Shown: positions 10,059 to 21,685 of the stretch, one piece after another
How positions within the stretch are numbered: position 1 is the stretch's first letter
Layout of the letters: every line of letters starts with the position of its first letter
DNA from: Stagonosporopsis chrysanthemi
Lineage: Eukaryota > Ascomycota > Dothideomycetes > Pleosporales > Didymellaceae
DNA: 64,000 nucleotides
NCBI GenBank assembly: GCA_022560025.1
Contig: JAFISE010000145.1
Location: 1 to 64,000, forward strand
Direction of reading: 5' to 3'
Program-made: the position numbers and the translations under genes
The notes under the pieces: model-generated
The model's database searches: none
Told to the model about the DNA's origin: nothing
The model's input: only the letters and a program-made list of their open reading frames with translations

Positions 10059-11990
10059 TTACTTCTGCCTCCGGCTCTCAATGAAATCCACAAAGTCAAA
10101 AAAGCTCTTTTTATACCTCCTCTCCTGCGTCGTGCGGTTGACAGTCTGAATCCCAAACCGCGCATCATAATCACCGAACTCCCAGTTATCGGCAAAACTC
10201 CACGCAAATGCGCCAATGAACTGCACGCCATCCTCCCATATCGCCTTCAAGCCCTCATTCAGATAGTACTGGTAGTACTGGCTGCGCGGGCTGTCGAACA
10301 GCTGGTCTTTGAGCTCCTTGTCGGCTTCGCCGAACACGGGCGTCCCGAACTCGGTCACGGCGACGGGGGATTTGAACGTGTTCCAGAGGTAGTTGAGGTA
10401 GGAGCGGAAGTAGGTTGGTGTTGTGTAGACGTATGTTTGGCTGCGGTAGCCGATGTTCCATTGCGTGTCACGCACCGTGGTGCTTTGGGTGACGCAGTAG
10501 GGGCGTGCGGGGTGGGTGATATTTGCTGCACACTCGGCAATGGAGCTGTTTGGCGGCGGACTGACGACGGTCGCGGTGTACGGCTGGATAGAGAAGAAGT
10601 CTGCCGTGCCGTTGAGATAGGCAAGGTCGGCAGGACTCAGGGGTACGTAGTCGGCCACAGTCATCTTGAACGAGTCGGGGTAGTCGATGCCAAGGAAGAT
10701 GGGGTTTGCAAAGGTGGCGAGCTGGAACGAGTTGAAGTGGTTTGCGGCGTCGACGTCGACGGGGTTGCCTGGGTCGAGGGGCACGCCGAAGTTGTTGTTG
10801 AATGTGATCGAGATCTTGCCTGTGCCTTTGATCTCCTCGTGGTAGAAGTGATAGAGGCGGGCGTGCGCCTTTATGATGGTATTGATCGACTTGCCGTTTT
10901 TGGCACCCAGAAGGGGCTCGTTGAAGGTCCAGAAGATTGGGACGCGGTCAGCAAAGTGTGTCATGACGATCTTGCCATAATTTACAAAGGCGTCCTCGTA
11001 GGATACGTTGTTGTATGAATTTTGAAAACCGGCGTCAACGTATCCAATGCCGCCGGTACCAGGGATGATAGTAGTGTCCGATATGTTGGAGTAGAATTGC
11101 AAGGGAGAATCGGTATGAAGCAGCATGATTGCTGGTTGCATGCCCTTTTCCAGAACAAAGTTGATGAGATCGTCGTAGTGGTCTAATCCTTGCCTGTTGA
11201 CGGGCGTGCCTGGAAGCACGAATGGTAGAATGCGCGACCAAGGAATTGAGAACCGGTAGTACTTGATGCCCATCGCGGCAATACGCTCAACATCCTGCTT
11301 GTACAGGTAGTAGTTCTCATTCGTTACGTAGTTTGGCGCTGATCCAGGATTTACAAGAGCCGACACGTCCGTATAGGCCGGTGTTCGACCCTCGTCTGCA
11401 ATAGCGCCTTCAATTTGCGTCGCACTGCCCGCCTAATGTAGGTCAGTATTCTGTCGAAACGGCGTCAACAGTAAAGTACGTACAACTCCAAGCATGAATT
11501 CCTCCGGGAAGGTGTAACATTCTCGAGGTGCTAGGTACTCCGGCGGGGGGAGGATAAGTTCACTTGTAGGCACAGCTGTAGGCTCCACTGTGGTGGAATA
11601 GATGCCGCGAGTAAAGTTTGCCCACGACACTGTAGTCCATAAACCTGTCCAAGAAGCGTTGCCGTACGGTACTCCAACATCCGTAGCAGTTGCGTTTGAT
11701 AAAGGATCCCAATTGCCCCATTGCGTTGTTGTCAAGTCCGGCACAAGTGTGCTTAGAGATGCATAAGGAGGCGCAAAAGTCGTGGTAGTCGTTGGCGCTG
11801 GTCGAGGCGTTGCCGTTCGGACAGTTTCAGTCTGCGCGAAGCTGAATTCACGGAACGTATAGATCGGTGTAGCTGTTGCATAACTCCCATTGGCGGCGTA
11901 CTGAGGCCGCGAAGATGTCCCTTCTGTTGGGATGTAGACTTGTTGCGCAACAGCGACGCTGCCAGCTACGAGGACAGAGACAAGCTTCAT
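10059..11990 (-). CDS. Secreted GH1 beta-glucosidase-like glycoside hydrolase
   Basis: Two exons, 11484-11990 and 10059-11432, separated by a 51-nt intron (GTACGT...TTAG) that joins FMLGV to AGSATQIEGA, the normal GH1 N-terminal strand. Product 626 aa. ATG 11990 opens a signal peptide (MKLVSVLVAGSVAVAQQ). About 150 residues rich in Ser/Thr/Pro precede the catalytic barrel, an unusual extension for the family. The general acid/base is Glu341 in TFNEP and the nucleophile Glu530 in VTEFG, where most members have TENG. GH1 enzymes cleave beta-glucosides or related sugars with retention; substrate cannot be told. It lies tail-to-head with the GH43 gene, both secreted, suggesting plant cell-wall or glycoside use. 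Confidence 0.9.
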
Positions 11991-12499
11991 GGCGGCGCAC
12001 AACGGTATAGCACATTCTCGCAGACGCCATGTCTACGCTTCTTATACAATTCAAGTTTTCGGAACGTGGAGGATATGTCGTCACTCGGCCTGATTTTTCC
12101 CTATGTCGTGTGTCAATCAAAAAATGCTTAGGCGAGCCCGTATAGTCTCGGTGGTATGCGCACGGTCATGGAGCTGTACAATAGTGCGGGGGAATCTTTG
12201 GGCGGAGAACGAGAGGCGGGGTCGGCAGGCATGAGCGGCTTTGACTTGTGAAAAGTGGATGATCTTGAACCCCACGGCGATACTTTTATCAGGCACGTGT
12301 CAGGCGATGTACGAAGAGGGTTTTTAGTGTGATCGACGTAACATTGAAATCTCTTTAGCGTGTATACCCCGGCATAGCTTGACAATCGTCGATGCAACGA
12401 CATTTGTATAGCGTAATCGCTGAGCAAGACCTATGACTAAATTGTTTTCAGAAAGAACGTTCAACGACGAACCCAATGGAAATAGCTCAGGGCTGATGT
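11991..12499. promoter_or_regulatory. Intergenic region upstream of the GH1 gene
   Basis: About 0.5 kb between the GH1 start and the GH43 stop, both on the minus strand. It should hold the GH1 promoter and the GH43 terminator. No convincing motif or extra gene seen. Confidence 0.4.
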
Positions 12500-14305
12500 T
12501 TATGCTAGGACAAACACATTGGCTGCGATCGCCTGCTTCTTCGGAGTGTATCGCCATCTGCTGAAGTACGCCGGAGTGGTGCCGGATCCATTGTTGCTTG
12601 TAGCGAAGGCGCCAATAATTGTTCCTGCATCGTCATTTTCAGACACGACTACGAGATGCGGAACGTGACCTACCAGTGAAAGGTCCGCTACCACCGGACA
12701 CAATCTCTGCACTCGCAGTACCCATATTGATCGCTTCTTTAGGCCCCGAGACAGGAGCTGCTGAGAACACGTACTTGGAGTCCTCAGTCGCCTCGATGCT
12801 TAGGCGAACAGGGTGGTTGCGCCATTCTTTTGGCAGAGGCACAGCACGAGCCTCTGGTGCAGTGTAGTTGGGCTTGCCCACTGCCTCCACACGCCATCGG
12901 AGATGAACGCCCTTGCTGCCGAGATTGATAACGCTGAGGTCGATGTGCTGCATCTGAGTCAAGAAAATGGTCACCCCCGCCTCCTCATCTGCTTGTGTGG
13001 GTTGGAACGACAGGTCCACGCTGTAATCAAAAGTGGTGGCCGTTTGCTTACGCGCAATGAATGCAAGTCCATCTACAGCTGGGTTGTAGACGGTGTCAGT
13101 GGTAAGGTTGACCCTTGATGGTGAGATACGCAAGGTATTGGGATGCCCCGGCGGTGAGATGGCAAACAGTGATGCTTTGGGCGGCCTCCAGAACAGCAGC
13201 TGTTTGGGAAATGATGAGCCCACGCCGAAGTCGAGCTTGTCGCCCTCATCAGCGAAAGGGCCGTCACCTTTGATGCGCTTGCTTGTTGGTGGCAGAGGTC
13301 CGCATTGCTTGCCACGAACCTGATAGATGACTGGCCACTCACCCTTCTCCCACTTCATGGGTACTAGCACGGTCTCGCGACCCATAGGGTAGACCTCCCA
13401 CTCTGGGCCAGACCGCGTGGCAAGCGCAACAGCCCACCACCCACCTGCAGCATCCTGAAATAAGTCTGCATGACCGACAGTCTGAAAGTACTCGTCTGTG
13501 TTCTTGTTCGTCAGGAACGGGTTTCCAGAGTAGCCTTCGTACGGCCCTCGTATGTCTTTCGACCGTGCGATTGTCGCAGTGTGATTTAGCTCAGTGCCGC
13601 CCTCTCCAATAAGAAGGTAATAATATCCATCTTTCTTGTACAAATGGGGTCCTTCCGGGTTGCGATCTCCAGTCCCGTTCCAAACTCGGAAGGGCTCCGT
13701 GGCTGTACCGGTCTCGATGTTGATCTCACTAATCCAGATGCCGGCAGCGACGGCCATGTAGACCTTCCCATCGTCGTCCCAAAATATGTCGGGATCGATA
13801 TCGTTGGCAGGATTCTCAATGACGACAGGATCGCTCCAATCGTCTGTGAAAGGATTCGTCGTCGTGAAAAGCAGGACTTTTGGAGCCCAGTCGTTCCATT
13901 GGATGTAGGAAGTGATGAGGTAGAAAGTTCCTTCACGGTATCGGATTGTAGACGCCCAGATGCCTTCCATCTGTTGGCCTTGGTTCGAGAGTTCAGGTAG
14001 TTGGCTCGGGCGGGTAAGAGCATGACTGGCAAGCCTCCAGTTGGTGCTCCGGAAGTGTCAGTACTACTCTTCCACGACTCTCGGATCATTGCTTACAGGT
14101 CTTTACTCGCATAGATCGGCACGCCAGGAAATGCTAAGAAGGAGGATGTCGTGCAGAAGAAGGTATTGTCCCATTCCTTCACGAAGGCGCAGCTTGGATC
14201 GGAATTCCATCCTGGCAGGATAGGATTGGTAAATGTTCGGTTCTTGCTGCAAGACACCAGGGGGATCAGCGCGATACAAGCCCAAAAGATGTTCCTAAGA
14301 GCCAT
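12500..14305 (-). CDS. Secreted GH43 beta-xylosidase/arabinosidase-like hydrolase
   Basis: Three exons: 14097-14305, 12674-14046 and 12500-12624; introns of 50 and 49 nt have GT/AG ends and the first has a TACTGAC branch site. Product 568 aa. ATG 14305 starts a signal peptide (MALRNIFWACIALIPLVSC). GH43 catalytic residues are visible: general base Asp36 in WNSDPS, the pKa-modulating Asp154 in DIDPDIFWDDDG, and general acid Glu201 in NPEGPHLY. The C-terminal half (after about residue 370) is the beta-sandwich found in many fungal GH43 xylosidases and ends with YFSRWRYTP. Such enzymes release xylose or arabinose from hemicellulose by inversion. The short third exon is easy to miss; without it the protein would end in a spurious Ser/Arg tail. 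Confidence 0.92.
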
Positions 14306-14990
14306 CGTGATGTCTGTGGTTGAATTTGACTTTACCGCTTACTACTTATTGTCGGTCGTCATCTTCCAGCTTCAAGTGTTCAAGGCATTCATTTTCGGTT
14401 CATGGTCCTCTCCAGATGCTCCTCTATATATGAAGTACCCCGCGTACCTGTATGACCCCGCTACAGTGCGAGCGTGCGCGCGTCTTTCCTCCGTGTTGAT
14501 TGGGGCATTGTAGGATTGAATTTAGCCTGTTCCATCGCACTCGCACTCGCATTTTCAGAATTTCGTTGATACGCACGAAGATTGTGTGTCGATGTACACA
14601 CACCGATGGTCCGTGTTACACCGAAGGTCCGTGAGGCGACCCTGGTATATTTGCAGGCGTTGACGTCAGTCTTTCCATGAGGGCAGCTTCCAGGTTCCGG
14701 CAGGTCAACGGATATTCGAACGCTCCAGCTTGTGAGCTTTGGTCACGACATACAAGGCACAATAAGAGCAAAGATGTGTGGCCAAGTGTGCTTAAATCGG
14801 TGGTGCTTTGGTGGTGGACCCATGCCTAGGCTTTAGGATCCAGCGAATCAGAGGGCCAGAGTGACATCGAGCGTTCTACTGGTAGCTCTAGGTGACACAT
14901 GGACCCTGAGGCGATTTAGTCGTGCACCAAACCTCCAAAACAAATTCCAGAACGCCCCCAGAACCCATTGTGGTTGATCGCAACCGTTTG
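14306..14990. promoter_or_regulatory. Divergent promoter between GH43 and ArsH genes
   Basis: A 685-bp gap with no ORF worth reporting separates two divergent start codons and must contain both promoters. Short imperfect repeats (cactcgcactcgc near 14540; GGTCCGTG twice near 14610-14630) are present but I cannot assign them to a factor. Confidence 0.5.
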
Positions 14991-16044
14991 ATGATTCTAT
15001 TGCGCAGCATCATTCGCCCTACGAGCGTAAGCCCCGCAGCTGTGCTTCGTCGTTGCTATACCAGCACGCCCAAGACCATGAACGGCGATCTCAACAACAC
15101 TGTGGCAGAGCGCGCCAGAAGGGAGCTCGAAGTGGATCCAACATTTCATAACCAGTCCTTCGCTATTCCTCAGTGCGAGGATGACGCTGAAGTTCGGAAA
15201 CAATACAGGCCGTTCATCCTGGATGATGAGACATCAAGAGGTGACTGGGTCTCAAAGTTAGAGCTGAGTACAGCTTTGAAGATGGTGGAAGCGCAAGGCC
15301 TCAACAGTGGTCAGGACAGACTGAGGGTGCTTGTCCTACATGGTAGCATGCGAAACCGGTAGGGCAAACATCACCTCAAGGCTTCGATATCTTTGCTGAC
15401 CAGACAGATCGTACTCACGGCTACTGTGTTACGAAGCCAGTAGAATTTTGTTTCGCCTTGGCTGTGACGTTCGCATGTACGACCCAAAAGGGTTGCCGGT
15501 CAAAGACGACGAGCAGCATTCACATCCCAAGGTACAAGAGCTGCGGGAGCTCAGCAAGTGGAGTGACGGCCACATTTGGATCAGCCCTGAGCAGCACGGC
15601 AACGTCACTGCTGTGTTCAAGAACCAGATTGACTGGATACCACTGTCTACAGGCTCTGTTCGACCCACGCAAGGACGGACTTTGGCAATCGCGCAGGTCT
15701 CTGGAGGCTCACAATCCTTCAACACGGTCAATACCCTGCGGATCCTTGGCCGCTGGATGCGCATGTTCGCTATCCCAAATCAAAGCTCCATCCCGATGGC
15801 GTACAAACAATTTACGGAACCAGAAGATGTCGAAGGAGGCAGTCGACTGATGCCGAGTGGGAATAGAGACCGACTCGTGGACTGTATGGAGGAATTCGTC
15901 AAGTACACGTTGGTGATGCGGCCGCACTTCGACCTGTTCGGTGATCGTTACAGCGAGAGAGAGGAAAAGCGAAGCAAAGCTGAAAAGGAGAGATTGACAA
16001 AGGCACAAGAGGCTGGAATAAAGCCTGATCTCAAGCTTATGTAG
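14991..16044 (+). CDS. arsH: ArsH-like NADPH-dependent FMN reductase, probable mitochondrial form
   Basis: Two exons, 14991-15358 and 15408-16044; the 49-nt intron (GTAGGG...GACAG, branch CTGAC) joins GSMRN to RSYSRLL. Product 334 aa. The flavodoxin-like fold shows the nucleotide-binding motif VLHGSMRNRSYSRLL, then DVRMYDPKGLPVKD, and the FMN-binding region ISPEQHGNVTAVFKNQIDW typical of ArsH. Family members oxidise trivalent organoarsenicals or reduce quinones/azo compounds with NADPH. The first 30 residues (MILLRSIIRPTSVSP, then RRCYTSTP) have Arg but no acidic residues, as in a mitochondrial presequence; a second Met (MNGDLN) could give a cytosolic form. The C-terminus is a charged helix. 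A bZIP gene follows on the same strand. Confidence 0.92.
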
Positions 16045-16309
16045 GCTTGTTTGTAAGGCCTGATTCGGGAATTCGTGTGAATTTTGATGTGGAACAGAAC
16101 TGGCGTCCCAGGTGGGCACTAAATGCATGAGACACTGAAAGGATCTAGAACGACGTATGTGAAGCACTTGTCGATAGCTCTTGCCTCCAACTTTTAGCGC
16201 AAAGCGCACGTGCCGATCTCGGATCGTAATGCCGCGTCGTTTGAGAGTTGCAACCTGCGAAGTAACATCCTGACCAAAAGCTTAAACTTGAGCAACTTGC
16301 GTACGCAAG

Positions 16310-17336
16310 ATGTCGAAAAGTGTTCGTGCACAAGCATCGTTCTGCGGGCGGATTGTGAAGCTAACGTGACGTTTAGGTTGATGACGCCATCAGAATCAGG
16401 GACAACCAGAGGCGTTCACGTGCACGACGGAAGGACCTGATCAAGGACCTACAGACCAGAGTGCAAGAGTATGAGTTGCAAGGAGTCACCGCGACACAGG
16501 AAATGCAACGGGCGGCCCGCAGGGTTGCGCAGGAAAACGAACGATTGAGAATTCTGTTAGCTCGCCAAGGGGTGTTGAAAGACGAAGTCGATGCTTTCCT
16601 TCGGACATACGAGACAACAGAAGGCTCAGCTGAGCCAGAATCACGATTGTCAGGCGTAAGGCATCCGAGTGTAGCAACTCCATATCCGAACACCACGGGA
16701 CCACGCTCGTTACACACAACGCCCTTGAGCCCCGCTTATCACCAGGACTACGGGCGCCGCCCGCAACCAGCTCAAATATCAAGGCAGCCCGTACAGATCC
16801 CCAGACAGAGAATCCATCAGGATGCTCAAAGAAGCGAATGCGGCCCGAGAACACCATGTGGGCCGATGACTGGAACTCCAAAAACAGCTCAAGCTGAGAC
16901 GGCCATCATGTCAAGGCCTGTTGAAGCATGCAGACAGGTTGAGAGCTACTATGCAAGCCCCAGTGAGACAGACTCTTCACCACCAAGGACACAAGAAGAC
17001 CGACCCCTATCCGCATATGCCGAGCCCGCGCCATCCATCACACAGCGTCAAGACTGTTGCCCTTCTTCGAAGCCACAACCAGAAGTAACAATGCAAGACC
17101 CAGACTGCCCGAGCACAGCTGACTGCTTCTGTCCCCCCACAGCGGCTGTCCCGCCACCGACTCGCAGACAGATTGGCGGAAACGATGAGATATCCTGCGA
17201 GACGGCTGCCACTATCATTGCGCAGATGCGAGGCGATGGGGACGATGTAGCGGCGCGAGTATCGATCGGATGCGGTCCAGGCCAAGTGTGTACCATCAAA
17301 AACTCGTTTCTTATGCAGATCCTGGACGAACGGTAG
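16310..17336 (+). CDS. bZIP transcription factor (fungal, NQRRSRARR basic region)
   Basis: Model of two exons, 16310-16321 (MSKS) and 16377-17336, with a 55-nt intron (GTTCGT...TTTAG, branch GCTAAC). Product 323 aa. The basic region reads RIRDNQRRSRARRKDLIKDL with the invariant Asn and Arg, running into a leucine-zipper-like helix (VQEYELQ...ENERLRILLARQG). The middle is Ser/Pro/Gln-rich and disordered. The C-terminal segment (CETAATIIAQMRG...IGCGPGQVC) carries Cys residues as seen in stress-type fungal bZIP proteins. The donor site is weak, so exon 1 is the least certain part. Being next to arsH, it might control it, as bZIP factors do in yeast arsenic resistance, but that is inference. Confidence 0.8.
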
Positions 17337-17976
17337 CAGAAGTGGTGGCCCTTTATTTGCCCCGTTTGGTATTGGCACCAGTCATGATGTATGTAATTTT
17401 CTGCTAGAGTAGCTTTATATGCTAGGAACAAGACTACGGATAGGACTGTGGCAAGCATCTGCTTGTTCAACGTATGGCCAACGCCGCAACTCCAATTGAC
17501 AAAAGAACGAAAGCAAATTCGTAAAGACTGCACAAATGGTAGGAAGAACAGACAAGATCAACACGAGCATCAGAAAAAGGAAAACATTGTGGACTCCCGT
17601 CATTGGACGATAAACATGCACAGCCTACCACTTCTGCCAACGGATGCAAAAGTGAGGCTGCAGGCGTAGGTAGCCAGGATCGCACCGCCAGTGTGACACC
17701 GCATTTGCATTGCATGCTGTGTCGGTCGAATCAGTCAACAGACGCAGCGCGCTGTCGCCAAGCTACTGAGCCCACTGCTGCGTGTATGCAGACGCATGTG
17801 TAGGACGCAGCATGTCGAGCTTGCATGCTCGCTACCAAGTCACTGGTTGGAGAACTTGACGTACCCGGTGCCGCCGGCCGGTCGAGAGTAACTTTGCTCG
17901 CAGTAAGCACAACAGTACCCATGAAGCAACCCAAGATCAAGGCCCGAAACCACGACTCCCGACAAAATAGACCTGC
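17337..17976. other. Convergent intergenic region
   Basis: 640 bp between the stops of the bZIP gene and the polyproline gene; expected to hold both 3' ends. No gene or clear repeat seen. Confidence 0.4.
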
Positions 17977-19380
17977 TTAGTAAAATACTCTGACGAGATC
18001 ATTGTCGTCAGCATCGTCATCGGCAAGCATCCACAGACTTCTGACTCGCTTGAACTTCCCACCTCTTTCCACAACATCTGCAGAAGCTCTCGTGACGCAG
18101 CTGAACACCAAGTTCCAACCACTCATGCCAGAAGCGTGGAAGACTTCGGCAGCAGCTGCCTCCCTGCTGCCGCATTTGACCAGCTTGTAGAGTTGGCTAC
18201 CACCGGTAGAGCCGCCGGGGCCATAATTTTCCGGAGCTTGGGTGCTGTGGAAGACGAGGTAGTAGGCGAGATCTGTAGCTTGCAGAACCTTTGATTTGGC
18301 TTCGCCGCACGGGCGACATATCTTGGACCATGACCTTGGAGGCGGGTGATCCGCAAGGCATCCTTGGATGTCGTCGTCCAGAGGCGTACTCAGCGCATCG
18401 GACGCCCATACCTTGGATGTTTGATTTTCAAGTGCCCTTGCGTTGCACGGAAGTAGCTCGTCAGGCTCGGAGCCCGATGATGCTGCAGCCCTCATACGTT
18501 TGATAAGAGCGTTGCTGGGCTTCTCATACCAGGTTTCGGTAGTACCGAACTGGATGAGCCATTTGATTTCCTCGAAATCAATAGCTTGCGCGCGATGTGA
18601 CGTTACAAGCACATTGCGGCGGAAGGGCGCAATTCTGACCATTTTGCTGGATTCCGGCACATGGTCATCTGAGTACTTGAACCGGATAAGTGCCTCAGGT
18701 GACGAGACCTCGATTTGAGCACAATACTCACGACTTAATCCAGGAGGCGGAGGCGGAGGCGGAGGAGGGCAATACATTGGTGGAGGCGGAGGCGGAGGAG
18801 GAGGTGGTGGTGGTGGAGGCTTCGGACAAGTCAGTATGCGTTCTAAGGTCATGTGTCATTTTGCCTACTGGAGGAGGTGGTGGTGGTGGCGGGGGTGACG
18901 GCGGTGGCGCTCTGACAGCCATTCGCTGTAGTCGTAAGCTTCCATCCTGGTACTTCACAGACTATTGCTTACGTAGGGAATATGATGCATTGGCGGCGGT
19001 GGCGGCGGTGGCGGTGGTGGCGGCGGTGGAGGGGGCGGTGGGGGAGGAGCCGGATGCTGTTGCAATGGATCAGAGTGTTGTTCTTTCGGATGGATTCTGC
19101 AACTCACAGGTGCACACATTGGCATCGGTGGAGGGCAGCATCTAGGACGACAAAATGCGCATTGCTCGTTGGGGTACTCGATATGATTGTCAAAGCGGGA
19201 TTTGGCACGTCGCATGTTGGCATTGGTCTGTATGGCGGGAAGGGTGTCGCAATCGGATTCGTCGTCTGAATAGGAATAGACGTCCTTCTTCACAATCTTT
19301 GGACCCGTAGGGGCGGCAGGAGAAGTTTGATTGCTCATTGCTGGTTTGCTGTCGATTATCACGAGATCATCCAAGTCCAT
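17977..19380 (-). CDS. Polyproline-rich protein of unknown function
   Basis: Three exons: 18973-19380, 18869-18925 and 17977-18819, with 47- and 49-nt introns (GTAAGC...CTACAG; GTAGGC...TACTGAC...AAG), all phase 0; 435 aa. The start MDLDDLVIIDSKPAMS is chosen because the frame upstream opens without ATG. Residues 1-110 include an acidic YSYSDDESDCD segment and a Cys-rich stretch (CAFCRPRCCPPPMPMC). Then come several long Pro runs spanning the two splice junctions, with MHHIPY and MYC islands. The C-terminal 240 residues are folded-looking, with KWLIQFGTTETWYEKPS and RVRSLWMLADDDADDND, and resemble a conserved ascomycete uncharacterised family; I cannot name a function. The polyproline tracts could bind profilin or SH3/WW domains. 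Confidence 0.72.
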
Positions 19381-21238
19381 AATTGAAGATGCAATTTCCA
19401 AGTGATGCCTGAGGAATTGTGGGATATGGTGAAGGACTAGAACGACACAGGCCAGCACATATATACGACTGGGGGCCCGAGTGAAGCTGAATGGCGCCGT
19501 CGGCGCTGTGCAATCTGAAGCAGGCAAGTTTAGGCTGCTGCATGCCACAGTGTTGGCAGGACGTAACAACAAGGCAACCGTCCATTAGCGTGTGTGCACG
19601 AAGTTCGGTTGCAGGAAGACAGAACGAATGCAGTGCGAGGCACGATTGGCGCGAAGCGAAAGTGCATATGTCGGCGTCACAACATGACCTTGTTGCGTCA
19701 CCACCGATGATGCTGCTCGGAAGGACCAGGGCGGCGGACGTCTTGGAACTGCATTCGTAAGTTCAATACAGCGATAAGCCATACCGTTGGGAGTATATCG
19801 ATCGGCCCCATGAGCCGCCCAGGACGTATCTTCCACCAGCCTCACTTTGCAAGGCTATGGCAATGCGGTGATTTCCAGGGCTGTCCGGTGAGGTCTGGTC
19901 TTGCTCGATAACCGAGCGCTTCCGTTACCGACTAGAGGGGAGACGTGCGGGGTCGTCTGAGAAATCGTTCAAGGCCTCGTTTGCTGATCCATGACTGAGT
20001 TTTCGGCGAAATGCGCAGACGTGTCTCTCAGGCCCTTGAGCACGAGATATGCGAATGAAGCATGCCCGCCTCACCGCTCGGACGCAGCCACTCACGATGC
20101 TTGCCACTGACAGAAGGCAAACTCCGACTCAGCCTTGCTAGGTCGATAGAGGTTCCTCCCGAAGACCGGATGTAGACATCCGAATTGGGTTTGCGCCATG
20201 CCATAGCTACCATGGCGGGCTTGACAGGCGATCCAGTTGAAATCAGTGGCCGATAGAGAAGATATGTAGGATGGTGTATTGGTGCAACCTTGAACGTCCC
20301 TGCATGAGCTCGAGGGTGGCTGAAAAAGCGGTCAGGAATGTGGCCGGGAAGCTCGCCTCAGAATTATCACCTCGACATCAAGACCTGCTGTCAATAAAAT
20401 GGTCTAGATAGTTGGAACTGCACGAGTAAACCAGTACTTGCCTTGCGTCCGAAGCCAAGGCGGAAACGTTAAGATGGGGCCGAGACGTCTTGCAGATTGC
20501 CTTATTGAGACAGGCATGCAAGAACCAGGGAGGGAGACTTGACCGGAAGGCTATCATCGAGAAGCCCACGAGCGCGCAAGGCGAGATAAGCTGTACGGCG
20601 CTGAGTGATGAGTCAATAGGGTCTTCGCCGGTGACAATTTCCCGTCCAGGGATATTGAGATGTGAAGTCCTCGCCAGGCTGCAGGAAAACATGCAGCAGG
20701 CTGTGTTGAGATCCAGGGCAAAGCCAGCGAAAGGCTGTGTAGAGGAAGGAAGAAACCATAAAGTAAGGAGATCCTCTCGATCTTATAGAATAGTTGGGCG
20801 AGGGACCCAGGCCAAAAGAAGGCGTCCAGGCCGGTCACGAGGAAGCACGAGGCAGACTTGTCTGCAGTCTCTCAGTATGAGGCAATCTGTTAGATGTCGT
20901 CCAGTGAGCACAGTAAATGCTCCAGGGTCTCCATAAGGAGGCTGATATCATCAACTGGCAATACTGAGGGATGGCTACTGCTTGAACGTGAAAGCTGCTC
21001 GTCAAGTCTCATATGGAGTGGAGAGAATTTAGAGATTATCAACGGGCAATGTCGTCTAAATAAGAATTAAAGGACCCAAAGTTCACATGCCTCGGTGGGT
21101 CAGTGAATAGCATAAGCCGTTAGCGTGCCAAGCATCTCCGTCATCGCTTTGAGCTTCACGCAAGCTACCGCATCGCAGCACCGTCAAGCCACCGCCTCCA
21201 CACAACCGCAACATAGCCTATATATCCAGACAGATAAG
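19381..21238. other. Divergent intergenic region without a recognisable gene
   Basis: 1.86 kb between divergent genes. Several overlapping ORFs of up to 148 codons (for example 20490-20936 plus strand) occur, but none has family motifs, consistent starts or splice structure. GC content is normal and no RIP signature is seen. Confidence 0.4.
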
Positions 21239-21685
21239 ATGGCAAACGGGTACGTGCGCCGTGCTTGAGACGCACCGCATAGACTGACATTTGTAGCTGG
21301 GCACCTTTCATCGGACTTCTGGTCACCGTGATCTTTTGCGGAGCAGCCTGGTTCCTCGCACCCAAGGGTGAGAATCAAACGTACGTTCGGCGACAACTCC
21401 TCTACAATGCTTCCACCATCCATCTCAGCTGGCTGCAACGATGATGGCGCGCCACTTCGATCGCAGTTTTCTAGCTACAGCGCACGATTCGCCCTATCAC
21501 TCTACGCCCTGTCATCTACATAAGCACTCACGGACTGACAATGAATCAACAGTATCTGGCGATCTACCCTTGTTCTCTCCGCCGCCGCAATGTACATCAT
21601 GTGGGCCATCACATTCCTCGCACAACTCCACCCGCTCATCTCACCCGTACGGAACGACCTGCGACCGGAGTACAACCAAGGGTAG
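21239..21685 (+). CDS. VMA9: V-type ATPase V0 subunit e (Vma9)
   Basis: A three-exon small gene: 21239-21249, 21297-21380 and 21553-21685, introns of 47 nt (GTACGT, CTGAC branch, TTGTAG) and 172 nt (GTACGT...AACAG). Product 75 aa starting MANGWAPFIGLL. It has two transmembrane helices: GLLVTVIFCGAAWFLAP, then after NQTIWRSTLVLSAAAMYIMW the second helix ending FLAQLHPL; the tail reads RNDLRPEY. These match the fungal subunit e family in length and in the WFxAPKGENQT and FLAQLHPLI motifs. The protein is part of the membrane V0 sector that pumps protons into vacuoles. No single ORF reveals the gene, since the first exon is only 11 nt. It converges on ARV1. Confidence 0.95.

Noticed and set aside
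10038..11018. 326-codon plus-strand ORF opposite GH1
   Set aside because: Complement of the GH1 catalytic domain, Val/Gly-rich, no family resemblance.
20490..20936. 148-codon plus-strand ORF in the gap before VMA9
   Set aside because: Overlapped by antisense ORFs of similar size, no motif, Arg/Ser-rich random composition.
21219..21225. TATATAT as a TATA box for VMA9
   Set aside because: Only 14 bp before the start codon, too close for a useful leader.
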